A DNA stretch of 64,000 bases from Gigaspora margarita (Eukaryota > Glomeromycota > Glomeromycetes > Diversisporales > Gigasporaceae): positions 140,178 through 204,177 of the forward strand of contig WTPW01001239.1 of assembly GCA_009809945.1 (NCBI GenBank), written 5' to 3'. The position numbers were made by a program, and so were the translations under genes. Every line of letters starts with the position of its first letter. The first letter of the stretch is position 1. Under the pieces are notes generated by a model that was not told the origin of the DNA, did no database searches, and worked only from the letters and a program-made list of their open reading frames with translations. Of this stretch, positions 46,831 to 57,310 are shown in pieces.

Positions 46831-48078
46831 AAATTGAATTAGTAAATAAAAAGTTATAAGATATTTAAGTTTAGCAATTTTTTTATAAAATTTAGAAAAT
46901 TACTTCAATTTACAGATTGTAAAATTTATATTACCATTTTAAAAAAGTTTTCAACTTAAGTTAAAGTTAGGGTTAGAGTTATAATAAATAGCAACTTTAT
47001 AGTAAATTTTAGCAAAACATTTGTTTGGCACAAAAAAAGGTAGTTTTATAAACTAGATTTTGTATTATAAGTAATTTTTTAATTTTTTTTTAAAAAAAAA
47101 ACTTTGTTTTTGTTATACAAAGAAAATTTGCAGATCATACTAATTCTGCAATTTTGATTGGCAAATACAGGGTTGTAAATTTTATAGCCTGTTAAGATTA
47201 AAATACCCTAAAATTTATTAATAAAAACTTATAATTTACTATACAAATATAAAAATAGACTAACTATATTTAAACTTGTATTACCTTAAAACAGGCTTAT
47301 ATAAACTATTTTAAAAAATTATTTTTTAAATAAAATAATGTTATTTTTTTTGAAATTTGACGATCATATTACACTTTAATGCTTTATTAATGATATTTTT
47401 TAAAAAAAATTTTACATCTACCATTTTGGTAATTTGATTAAAGAGTGGCTCACTTGGTTACTATAAAGTACCTAAATACTTGAGCACCTATGTGTGACCT
47501 GCCAAAGGTAATTCAGCCTCACCAGTTTGATTTGATCTACCTCAGAACAATTCGCTCTAGATCACTGACCTGGCTTATCAGCCCATCATGACTATCTTCT
47601 TTTCTAACCTTCTTCTCCTAGCCTCCTAGGTAGAAAAACTACCAACTAAAATAAAACAAAAGGTAAAAAGGGTAAATAAAATAGGAGATACTAAACTAAC
47701 AAAAAGAAAAAAAAACAAGAAATAAAATAAAAGAGAAGGGGATAAGCAAAAAAACATATATAAAAAAGAGAAAAGAAGAAAAAGGCTAAAAAAAAGATGG
47801 ACATGATAATACTATTATTGTCTGTATTAGGCTTTAAAAATTATATAGTTGTATAGAAAAAAATCTAATCTAATACTATATGTATTCTAAAAAGTGAAAA
47901 AGAAATAAGAAAATCATCTAACATTTAGAAATTTCTACATGTGATCTCTCTGATTTCTATTATACTAGTTATTGTTTATTTGGTAAGTATTAAACCCAGA
48001 TAGCACCATAGAAGATTCTTTTTTGGTAGACACATCCTGATTTGGAAGGAGTAAACACTGCTGATCTTTTAAAGGGAG
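46831..48078. other. AT-rich intergenic DNA
   Basis: No gene. 46831-47440 may be a worn extension of FB1. 47660-47810 is a purine-rich tract (AAAGAGAAGGGGATAAG and similar). See the tRNA-like remnant at 47445-47650. Confidence 0.5.
47445..47650 (+). repeat. possible degenerate tRNA-derived SINE
   Basis: GC-richer than its surroundings. TGGCTCACTTGG matches Pol III box A except one position. A worn box B could be AGTTTGATTTG about 70 bp downstream. An A-rich tract follows. No TSD was found, so this is weak. Confidence 0.35.
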
Positions 48079-48377
48079 TAGAACCCCAAAAAATATATAT
48101 AGAGATTATATTGAAATTTTGGCTAAAAAGGTTACTTTTTTACAAAAATGTTATATTTGAAAAGTGGATATTAGTCAAAAGGTTATATTTAAAAGTAGAT
48201 AAAAGCTTTTAATGTTTTATTATTAAAAGTGGATAAAATTAAAATTTTGAAAAAATATTAAAAAAAGTATTTTTTTAAAAGATTATAACTAATGTTCACT
48301 CTAGATGATATCATCTATGTTGGGTAAAGATCATCATTGTTTATATGATTATGGGATATAAATAGTGATCATTAACT

Positions 48378-48411
<34 letters not shown>

Positions 48412-48443
48412 TTTCATGTTGTCATCATTACTATAACTGTCAC

Positions 48444-48737
48444 AGGACCCGGACATTTCTCATATAGGTCATAACTAGATTTTGGCCAATTTTGACCTAA
48501 TTTGCTAAAAATAACAAAATCTATTTACTTTAATAACTTTTAATCCAGTAATCAGAATTGAATAAACTTTTTTTTTAGATGTACCTTACTGAGAGCTTTA
48601 TTTTAAAAAGAAGTTCATTCAAATTGGACCACTGAATATCAAATAATTGCCAAAAACTGTTTTTTGCTTCTCAAATTTTAGATGTTTTTGCTAAAAAATT
48701 TCAAGTATGACCTCTATACTAGATGTCTAGGGTCCTA
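48444..48737. mobile_element. 295-bp MITE, family M2, copy 1
   Basis: It starts AGGACCCGGACATTTCTCAT and ends GATGTCTAGGGTCCT, giving imperfect inverted ends. The whole unit is repeated in reverse orientation at 49266-49560 with about 90 percent identity by eye. Confidence 0.82.
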
Positions 48738-48984
48738 CCATTACTTGAATTCAGTATTGGCATCATTATAGGTGCAGTTGCTTAGATTTGATCCTATTAT
48801 TTTAGCTTTGTTGTTAGCACTGAAGTGATTTGGGTATCACTGTTGTTGTTAGCCTAAACGTTGCTACTAGATAATGCTACTTCTTATTAGTAAAGCTGTT
48901 TCTAGTATGCACTTGGTTTTACTGTTAACGTGTTATTATACTTGGATTAAGGGTATTTGTTAGACTTGTTGTTTAGGTATTTTT

Positions 48985-49240
48985 GGACTTGGAATTACTG
49001 GGACATATGATTTCATCTACTTATTGTTCTTGTTTTTTGGTTTTAAATGCATTACTAATGCTTCTTTCTTTTTCTAAAACATTTGTGAGTTTTTTGGGAA
49101 TTCGAAATATATTATTATTACTGGAACATATGATTTACCTGCTTATTGTTCTTGCTTTTTGGTTTTGAGCATGTTACTAACGCTTCTTTCATTTTTTTAG
49201 GATATTTTTGACCCTTTTTCAGGAGTATAATTTCATTTAG
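48985..49240. repeat. 124-bp tandem duplication
   Basis: TTACTGG(G/A)ACATATGATTT at 48994 and 49118 begins two adjacent diverged copies (TTATTGTTCTTG, TTTTTGGTTTT, GCTTCTTTC in each). The reading frame at 48983-49168 arises from this repeat and I do not treat it as a gene. Confidence 0.7.
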
Positions 49241-49265
49241 TTTGTTTATTTTGGTTGGTAAGTAT

Positions 49266-49560
49266 AGGACCCCAGACATCTAGTATAGAGGTCATACTTG
49301 AAATTTTTTAGCAAAAACACCTAAAATTTGAGAAACAAAAAGCAGTTTTTGGCAATTATCTTGGTATCAAATGACCAATTTGAATGAACTTTTTTTAAAA
49401 TGAAGCTCTTAGTGAGGTGCATCTAATAAAAAAAAGTTTATTCAATTCTGATCACTGGATTAGAAGTTATTAAAGTAAATAAATTTTGTTATTTTAAGCA
49501 AATTAGATCAAAATTGGCCAAAATCCAGTTATGATCTATATGAGAGATGTCCGGGATTCT
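49266..49560. mobile_element. 295-bp MITE, family M2, copy 2 (inverted)
   Basis: It starts AGGACCCCAGACATCTAGTA and ends GAGATGTCCGGGATTCT. This is the reverse complement of copy 1. The pair encloses about 530 bp, so the whole 48444-49560 segment can also fold on itself. Confidence 0.82.
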
Positions 49561-50453
49561 TTGAGTGTACTGTATTACTACCATCTTTTTTTTTAGGTAT
49601 TGTGATTTTTGTAGTATTTTTGTTATTATCTTTTGCAGAATGGTGGTTATTGGTGCCGAGGTTATTAGAGATACAAAATAACTTTGTCATTGGTATTCAC
49701 TATTGTAATTGTTAAAAGAGTCTTGTATTCTGTTGCATTCGTTGTTGTTCATTTTTATACTGGTATTAGATAGTTGGTTTGTGTTAAAGTTATTGATACT
49801 ATCATTTTAACTTTATTACTATTATATTAAACTTTGTTGAGTCATTAGATTAGGATTAGAGTATGTTAGAGATAGTTGTAGTTGTATCAAATATTTAGGA
49901 ATGAGAGTGAAGTGGAAGTGATAGCCAAAGCGAAGCAACTACAAAGTAAGCAAAGTGAGTCCTGTCTGTATTGCTGAATATAAGCAAAGCAATACTAGCT
50001 GTACTGATATAAATTATATAGTTAATAAATAGTTTAATATGCTAATAAAATTGTCAAAATCATATTACTTAACTGAAAATTATTGCATTAGTAAAATAAA
50101 TTAAGGCTGTAATATGTACATCTATTATGCACTAATCATGCTAATTATATAATTTGGTTGCAGACTTCTAACTAATTTCTGACCTGATTTCTGATTCGAT
50201 TTTCAAACTAGGTAATGTTACCGAGAGTGTAAGTTAGCAACATTCTTTTTAAAAAAAATTTTTAAGAAAAGTATTTTTTTTAAAAAAAAAAAAAATTTTT
50301 AAGTAAGTATTTTTTTAAAAAAAATTGTTATTTATTAAAATTAAAGCTTATATATAAAATATGATTAATTAGCTCTAATAAAAAGTGGATAAAAATTTGA
50401 AATATTTATATTAAATCTAATGCAATCTTTATATATATTGTTTGGGGTTCTGA

Positions 50454-50830
50454 GAGGGTACACCAAATTGCCCACTTTTTTTGAAATTTCAAAATGTCCA
50501 AAGCAGTACCAGAAACAGAGTACCAAACTAAAAGGAGTTGTAAGAGTTACACTATACAGAATAATATATCTAACCAAGTATCTACTTCCATTTTCATATT
50601 CATAGGTCTTGACAAAGCTCCAAAGTTTCTCTACTACTTCTTTGTTTAATAGCACCAAAGCCTGCCAAGGTGTCTTGCTTATAAGTCTACTATTTTTTTT
50701 ATCTTTATTTCAGTTGCAGAACTTATAGTAAATAGGCTTTGTACCTGATAGCAGCTTTGGTAGAGTTTTGTTGTGTATAGATATGTTAACTGCATAGTTT
50801 TCATAGGTCAGTGTTCTTAAAACAAGGGAT
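50454..50830 (-). pseudogene. unknown reading frame cut by the 2.4-kb element
   Basis: The minus-strand frame runs WQALVLLNKEVVEKLWSFV, then GHFEISKKVGNLVYPL, then enters the inverted end at 50453. On the other side (from 48078) a frame reads TPFKRSAVFTPSKSGCVYQK, which could be the continuation. I recognise no family. It may be host or transposon coding sequence. Evidence is codon continuity only. Confidence 0.3.
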
Positions 50831-52347
50831 TGTTAAAAAGAGTTGATTTGTAACCCATAAAATAATGTTTTTACAATTAAATTAGAACTAAAATAATTTA
50901 ATTGATAATCCATAAGTTATCTAAAGAAAATGATTGATATTTACTAAGTAACTATGACGCAATTTTATTAATAAAAATCCTAATTTGTAAATGTGCAGAT
51001 TTTCATATAATATAATTGAAAAATTCAGCTTCGCAAATATGACAACCTTAATTTTGTAAAACTATTTACCCTTTACAAATTAAACACGAAACGTTTCTCT
51101 ATCGAATTATATATGTCTCAACTTTTAATCTCTTTTAATTTGAAGTTAATCTTTGAATACTCTAACCCCTGTAAAATGCTTACCATTCTAATAGCCTATT
51201 TCAGCAACTCGTTTTTCCAAAACAAGCTTTTTTAACAGGCTATTTTATAGCAAACTTATTCAAAGTTTGTTTTAGATGATTTGACGCCCTTCTGTTTTAT
51301 ACTACAACCCTTTACTACTAGATCTAGCATTATAGTTACATTGTAACTATTTTGTAGGTAAAAAGTAGCTCGCATTACTTTAAAATGATCAGCACGGCAG
51401 ACAAAATAATACCAATGGGTTTTTCTGAAATAGCAATATACCTTGTATAATATAGCAGGTTCATAATAACAGTTGTGACTTGTTCTTTTTGTTCAGAAGA
51501 CAACGATTATTATAGGCATTGTTTTCTACTGCCGATACCATTGGGTGTTATTTAAATTTTAAAAATAATACTGCATTCTATACTAAAAATAGTATAAGCC
51601 TAGATAGGTAAAGCTTAATAGTGTTTCCATTTTATATTATGCATATCGTGGTACATACTTTAATATTTTACAAAATAAATTTCAAGGTATTGCATTTTGA
51701 AATTTAAAAGGCACCTTATTTCTCTATATTGGATTGAGGTCACAAGGTGGATCTATAGAAGTAAATTTTGGCAGTAGAAAATTTAAATTTGAAGGTAGTT
51801 CTGAATAGCTATAACTGTATTTTTGTTTGATTTGTAATTTAAATGTCAAGCGTCCACTTCTTTACTTTCACATTTAGAACAACCAGCATAGCTTTTAAGC
51901 AATTGCAACTGCCACAATCTTTTTTTCCTGCTCTATTTGATGACGAGCCAAGGTTTTTTCATAAGAGGAATTTTTCTGCAGTTCTCTCCAACTGGTTCGG
52001 ATAAAAACAGGGGCAACTTTGGATAATGAATTATTAAAAACAAAATGGATCAAAGCACTTCATATGTGCATTAATACAACAAAGGTATATACACTTGAAG
52101 ATTTAGAAAATTTGTTGAAAATCAAACAAGATACTGCTGCTCTTAAATTTCAAGAAAAATTTAAGATGCAATTATTGATTTAACAAAATTAATTAATATT
52201 GAACGATTGTACTAAGATACTGAGCAGAAGCCTATTATTTAATGGAAATATATAAAAAATCATTCAATGATGTGAACAAATTACTTAAATATGAATGGGC
52301 ATCAAAACTTTTAGCAAAAATCATTGAAAAGTAAATATAAAGCTATT
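50831..52347. other. intergenic DNA, possible coding remnant near its end
   Basis: Mostly AT-rich without a gene. At 52025-52190 one frame reads KTKWIKALHMCINTTKVYTL, then EDLENLLKIKQDTAALKFQE and a stop. It lies 0.9 kb upstream of Sel1 repeats on the same strand, so it may be the 5' part of the same dead gene, separated by the foldback at 52348-52786. Confidence 0.4.
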
Positions 52348-52786
52348 CATATGCTCCGATTTTTGGAATTTATAAAAAAAGCTTATTTTTTTAAAACTTT
52401 AAAGTAAATAATTTTTGATCTGCTGGTTTATTTTAAATAATTTTACTACCAAAATGATCATCTCTTTGAGACGATTCCAACAAGTCCAAAATCATACAAA
52501 TCCAATCACAGGGTCATGAAAAAATGTGCTATTAAATAGGTGATGCACTTGAAATTGGTTTGATATAGATCAAACCAATTTCAGGTGTGTCACCTATTTG
52601 ATAGCTCATTTTTTTATGACCCTGTGATTGGATTTTTAGGATTTTGGGCTTGTTGGAATCGTCTCAAAGAGACAAACATTTTGGTAGTAAAATCATTTAA
52701 AATGAACTAGTAGATCAAAAATTATTTAGCTTTAAATTTTTAAATAAATAAGCTTTTTTTATAAATTTCAAAAATCAGAGCATATG
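52348..52786. repeat. foldback element, family F2, copy b (complete)
   Basis: About 439 bp forming a single large inverted repeat around the centre TGATATAGATCA near 52563. The arms contain TACCAAAATGATCATCTC and ATCACAGGGTCATGAAAAAA. Identity of the arms is about 90 percent by eye. It is the best-preserved member of family F2. Confidence 0.85.
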
Positions 52787-53084
52787 TGCACTTTATGCAT
52801 ATTTGCATTCTCTAATTAATTATATACTCATTGAATCAATAGGGAGTAAGCAATTATATTTTTTTAAGCGGCATAAATTAAATAAATAGACTTCACTCAA
52901 TTAATTTTTGGTATGTGCATAACGTTTATTAAAATTGATATTTTTTGTAAATTACCCTCTAATCAATTATATATCTGTTAAATAATCAGATCGTGAGTGT
53001 AAATTTTAATCATACTTTCTTTTTTATTTAAGCATTTATCCTAATCAGTTACAACTATTAAATTACTAGCTTATAACTACAAAG

Positions 53085-53402
53085 TCCATGTGTTGATGAA
53101 ACATATGAATTAGGATATTTTTATCTTCACGGAATTAGTGTTGGAAAGGACGAATATAAAGCATTTGCTCAGTTCAAAAAATCTGCTAATATGAGGTATG
53201 CTAAAGGAATCAATTGTCTTAGCTATTGTTACAAATATAGAATGGGAGTTGAAACAAGTCATTTACTTATTATCAAAAATCGGCAAATATGTATAATCCT
53301 AACGGAATATATCAAGATGGCTATTGTTATAATTTAGGCAAACCAGGAAAAAAGAAACTTTTCTACAATATGTTACCCAAAACAATACGAGCAGGTACCG
53401 GT
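53085..53402 (+). pseudogene. Sel1-like repeat protein fragment
   Basis: Translation gives YELGYFYLHGISVGKDEYKA, then FAQFKKSANM.YAKGINCLS, YCYKYRMGVE and, after a frame change near 53265, YYQKSANM and NPNGIYQDGYCYNLG. These are two to three Sel1 repeats (LGxxYxxGxGVxxDxxKAxxxYxKSAxxG). Sel1 repeats are alpha/alpha solenoids, usually protein scaffolds, and in glomeromycotan fungi often joined to kinase domains. The fragment lacks a start and is interrupted downstream by the hAT MITE at 53429. It is inactive. Confidence 0.75.
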
Positions 53403-53428
53403 AATGTGATTTTGTGCTTATATCAGAT

Positions 53429-53694
53429 TAGGGTTCCTCAAAGTCGAATTGAATCGAATATTAGGCATATTTGAATTTGATCGAATCGAATAAGCTCTTG
53501 ATTTGAATTTGATTTGATCAAATCAAATCAAATCAAATCAAATATGTTTGTAATTTTTATTAAATATTTTCGAATCAAATCGAATATTTTGTCAATTTGA
53601 ATTTGATTTGATTTGAAATTTCTGTATTTGAATTTGATTTGAGATTGAATATTTGATCGAATCAAATCGAATCAAATCGAATTGCGGAACCCTA
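53429..53694. mobile_element. 266-bp hAT MITE, family M1, copy 4 (diverged)
   Basis: The ends are TAGGGTTCCTCAAAGTCG and (from the right) TAGGGTTCCGCAATTCG, with a perfect TSD TATCAGAT at 53421-53428 and 53695-53702. The interior has GAATCGAATC where the 286-bp copies have AAATCAAATC, so it is a distinct subfamily. It follows the Sel1 fragment. Confidence 0.92.
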
Positions 53695-55693
53695 TATCAG
53701 ATATTGTCTTATTTGGGAATTCTCTTTCATGAACACAATTTGTAACTTATATATATAATGATTGTTATATATACTTTATGTATAGTTTGAATCATAAATA
53801 AAATGCATTCGGAACTTAATTTGAAAATAAAATATTTGTAAATAGTTTATTTTAAAAAATAAATGCTATTTATTTTGCAAAATAGATTCTTTAAAACCTT
53901 CTAATAAAATATAAGTGTATATACAGATAGAAGTATTTTTTTTAAAAAAAATACTTCTATCCATATATACAATTATATTCTATTAGCATCTAATATGTCT
54001 CTGTTGTTATCACGATAGGCACCAAAAATTAACAAAAATCAGAACCTGATATTTCTGATATTTTTTTGACCTACTTTTTTTTGATCTGTGCCAATCGAAA
54101 TTAAAGTCAGTGAGAATATAAATGCTTGCTTACTACTACATTGCACTCTCCAAATTATCTCATTCATTTGTTTTATAAAGAACATTAATCAATCAGAAGT
54201 CAGTAGTAAAGTTTACAAACCAAGAACTAAATGCTTTTTAATATCATAAAATGCCCTTCAAATAAATTTGTTTATGCTAATTATATTCATATAATTTGAT
54301 TGTGATGTATTACAATACATATACCGGTACTTAATTTAAGTTTAAATAAAATTTACCTTTGATATCAGTATTTTGCTTTAAGTAAATCCCTTGTTATTCT
54401 AATTCCATTTCAATAACATTCTGCAACTCATAATATTCCACTAGCGAGACCCATCTTTGCAGGTTTTTAAGAATAAATAAATGCCTTATATTCTTTCTTT
54501 TTACTCTAATTCCATTTTAATAACAGATACTGACATAGAATTGGTTTAATCATTAAAGTAAAAATTGGTTAGCTGTTTCTTTATTAGAAATTGTTCTAAC
54601 ACCTTAAAAATTAAAAAATTTTTACCTTTCTTCATTATAAAAATTATACATGCTCTTTGTCTAGTTGAAATCTCAGTTGCCAAGTAAATGGTTGACTCTC
54701 AAGTGCTATATGGTAAAATACCACTTCTAACAAAGTCCAAGATTAGCAATTTATGCATTATCCAAAGATTCTTTTTGTAAAATATTTTCACTGTGAATCT
54801 CTGTGAATGAGTTCCTGCAAATGAATTAACTCGGGATCCGAAGCTATGCAATGTAATAATTCAATAATCTTTCTATTCAACAACAGTTCAAAAAAAAAAG
54901 AATTTACATACTCAATTTTACATGAATCAGTTTAAATGCAATATTCTATCACATACTATTAATTCTATTAAACCAACACATCCAATATACAACACAAGTC
55001 CTCCTTCTTCATATTTGTTATTTCATTTAGAAATCTCTGCAAAAGATTCTGTAAATTGTTATCTTCTAAATACAATTGGGTAATATTGTTAGTTATTTGA
55101 GTCATATAAACATAAAGATCATTCTGTTATTAAGTTGAAGTTAAAATTAGCAAATCAAGATTAGATCTAGTGGGATTATTGTAACGCAGTCTGTTTATTA
55201 GTTTAAGGTTTTGAAACAAGCAAAATTAAAAAAAAAAAATAACCTCATTAGCTATGATTTGTCCTATATTCTAATTAATACGGCTTAGCATAGTAAATAC
55301 CATGATCACGCAAGGTAAAGTTTGCCAAAAAAAAATTGATATTTAATAATTTAATAATTGAAAACTCTTGGTATCATTCTATTATTTGTACTACTTTAAT
55401 ACTATATTTGTTTAGAAATTTTTATAACTTTACTATAACCTGAAAATTTCTATTCGTGTTTTGTTCATATGTGATCTCTGTCACATCCTAATATGGAAAA
55501 TTCTTTAGTTGACTCACGGATCATCAATTAATATGTTTTTTTTTGATGTTTTAATAAAACAAGTATTCAAAAACAGGTTTAGTAATATTTTATAATATTA
55601 TATTTATTTTTATATAACTCATCTATAGTAATTGTGTTGTGTAATCTAATTTACATAGTAGAGTCATAACTAGTATTATAAAAATAATCTACA
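53695..55693. other. intergenic DNA without recognisable genes
   Basis: AT-rich. A palindrome at 53934-53963 (AGAAGTATTTTTTTTAAAAA and mirror) is present. No reading frame above 60 codons with any domain-like content is seen. Confidence 0.55.
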
Positions 55694-56329
55694 TATGGGC
55701 CCTTAAAAGTAGAAACCAAAGAATTTAGTTGATTATGGGTTTTGAGATAATTAGCAAAAACTATTTTGTTATACAAAATCAAACCAATTTAAAAATAGTA
55801 TATTTATGATTAACAAGCCAAACAACTTTGCTTAAGAGCCCAAAGTAGGCTATCTAATAAGAAAAAAAAAGGTTAAATTGAAATATGACAAATTTTTAAC
55901 TTTAGTACATAGATAACCCATTTTTCTTACAAGGTAGCCTACTTCTGTCACCTAAGTAAAATTGTTCAGAGCATGTTTTTTATATATGCTTCTTATTTTA
56001 AAATCATAAAATATTTTGTTTTTGATAAAGTTACATTTTCATTTTGTGCAAAATCAGCAAAATTTTAATCTAATTTTTAAGCTCAATTTTTTCTTCTCTC
56101 CTTGTTCTATATTCCCTAAAAATTTAATTTTAAGTTAATATGTAAAGGAAGAAACATCATGAATTTAAATCTTATAGTAATTTTATATATTTTTTTTATA
56201 AATTTATATAAAACAAAAAACTAAGTCATAAATAGTATGACAAATCAGTTGACTAATACCTGATCAATCAAATAGATTAATTTTTAAAAAATTGTTAAAT
56301 TCTCTGGTTTCTATTTTTAAAGGCCTATA
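55694..56329. mobile_element. 636-bp inverted-repeat element
   Basis: The left end TATGGGCCCTTAAAAGTAGA and the reverse complement of the right end, TATAGGCCTTTAAAAATAGA, agree over about 35 bp (then AACCA.AGAATTTA). The interior has ACTTTGCTTAAGAGCCCAAA, also found in the FB1 centre (14800-15020), hinting at shared ancestry. No TSD is clear. Confidence 0.6.
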
Positions 56330-56660
56330 CATCAGTGAATTATATATATATAATCTTATATAAGATATTACGACCTGTAATATAACAAACATCTTATGTT
56401 TGATATGGTTTATTACATAATATTTTACGTTATATTATGGTAATATTATGGTATTTATTTTGTAATATTTTGAAATATATTGCGAAATATTAAGAAATAG
56501 ATCAAATAAAAAAAAGAGGGTCATAGGAAGTAAGAGAGCTTCCAAAATCAGCTGATTTTTGTTTACTATGAGCCTACCCCACCCACCCACACCTGATACC
56601 CCAATTAGCCAATTAGATTTTACAATTATTAAAAAGCTAGATATAATATTTAATAGTAAA

Positions 56661-56890
56661 TAACTTTTGATTTACTGGACCAAATTTGATGATTTAACTA
56701 CCAAAATGATCCTCTCAATGAGAGGATTCTAGCAAGCCCAAAATTGTTAAGATCTAATCACAGAATTCTAAAATCGGAATAAATTTGTGTTACTAAAATG
56801 GTTTATAATTATTTAATAAATTATAAACTTTTATAGTAACACAAATCTATTTTGATTTTAGGATTCTGTGATTAAATTTTTAGAGAAGTG
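56661..56890. repeat. foldback element, family F2, copy c (one arm plus part of the other)
   Basis: TTTTGATTTACTGGACC, then CTACCAAAATGATCCTCTC and CAATGAGAGGATTCTAGCAA, followed by an inverted segment (ATCACAGAATTCTAAAATC and its mirror). The second arm stops early. Confidence 0.75.
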
Positions 56891-57310
56891 CAGTAAATCA
56901 CGTATTTATATCCACCAATTTGATTTTTTTTTGTTTATTTTAACGCACCCCAAAAAATAGTTACACAACATGCAATATGCATCAGCTGGTTAACACAGTG
57001 TTGACACCAATAAAATTTAGAGCATGTGATTTAATATATCGATATGTCTTATTATAGTATTACTGTATTACATAATAGTTTTAAAATTTAACTGTTAAGC
57101 ACAAAAATACCATAACTTTCGTGATTTCTATTCTTTATAGATATTACATTTTTTACCCGTTTAATAACCTTTAAGCAATTAGGTAAATTTTAATATAAAC
57201 GATTTATTAGACAAGAACATGCCAGTCTATTAGGTAAAAAAATTCATTTTTTGATCTGCATTATTATAACATATCTCGCTAAAATGATCTTATTGTAATA
57301 GAAATATTTT

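Larger units (their letters stand above)
48079..50453. mobile_element. 2.4-kb composite element with AGAACCCCAAA ends
   Basis: The left end AGAACCCCAAAAAATATATA and the reverse complement of the right end, AGAACCCCAAACAATATATA, agree over about 28 bp. Candidate TSD bases are unclear. Inside are two opposite copies of a 295-bp MITE and a 124-bp tandem duplication. No transposase was found. Confidence 0.55.

Noticed and set aside
48983-49168. 61-codon hydrophobic frame
   Set aside because: Arises from the 124-bp tandem duplication.
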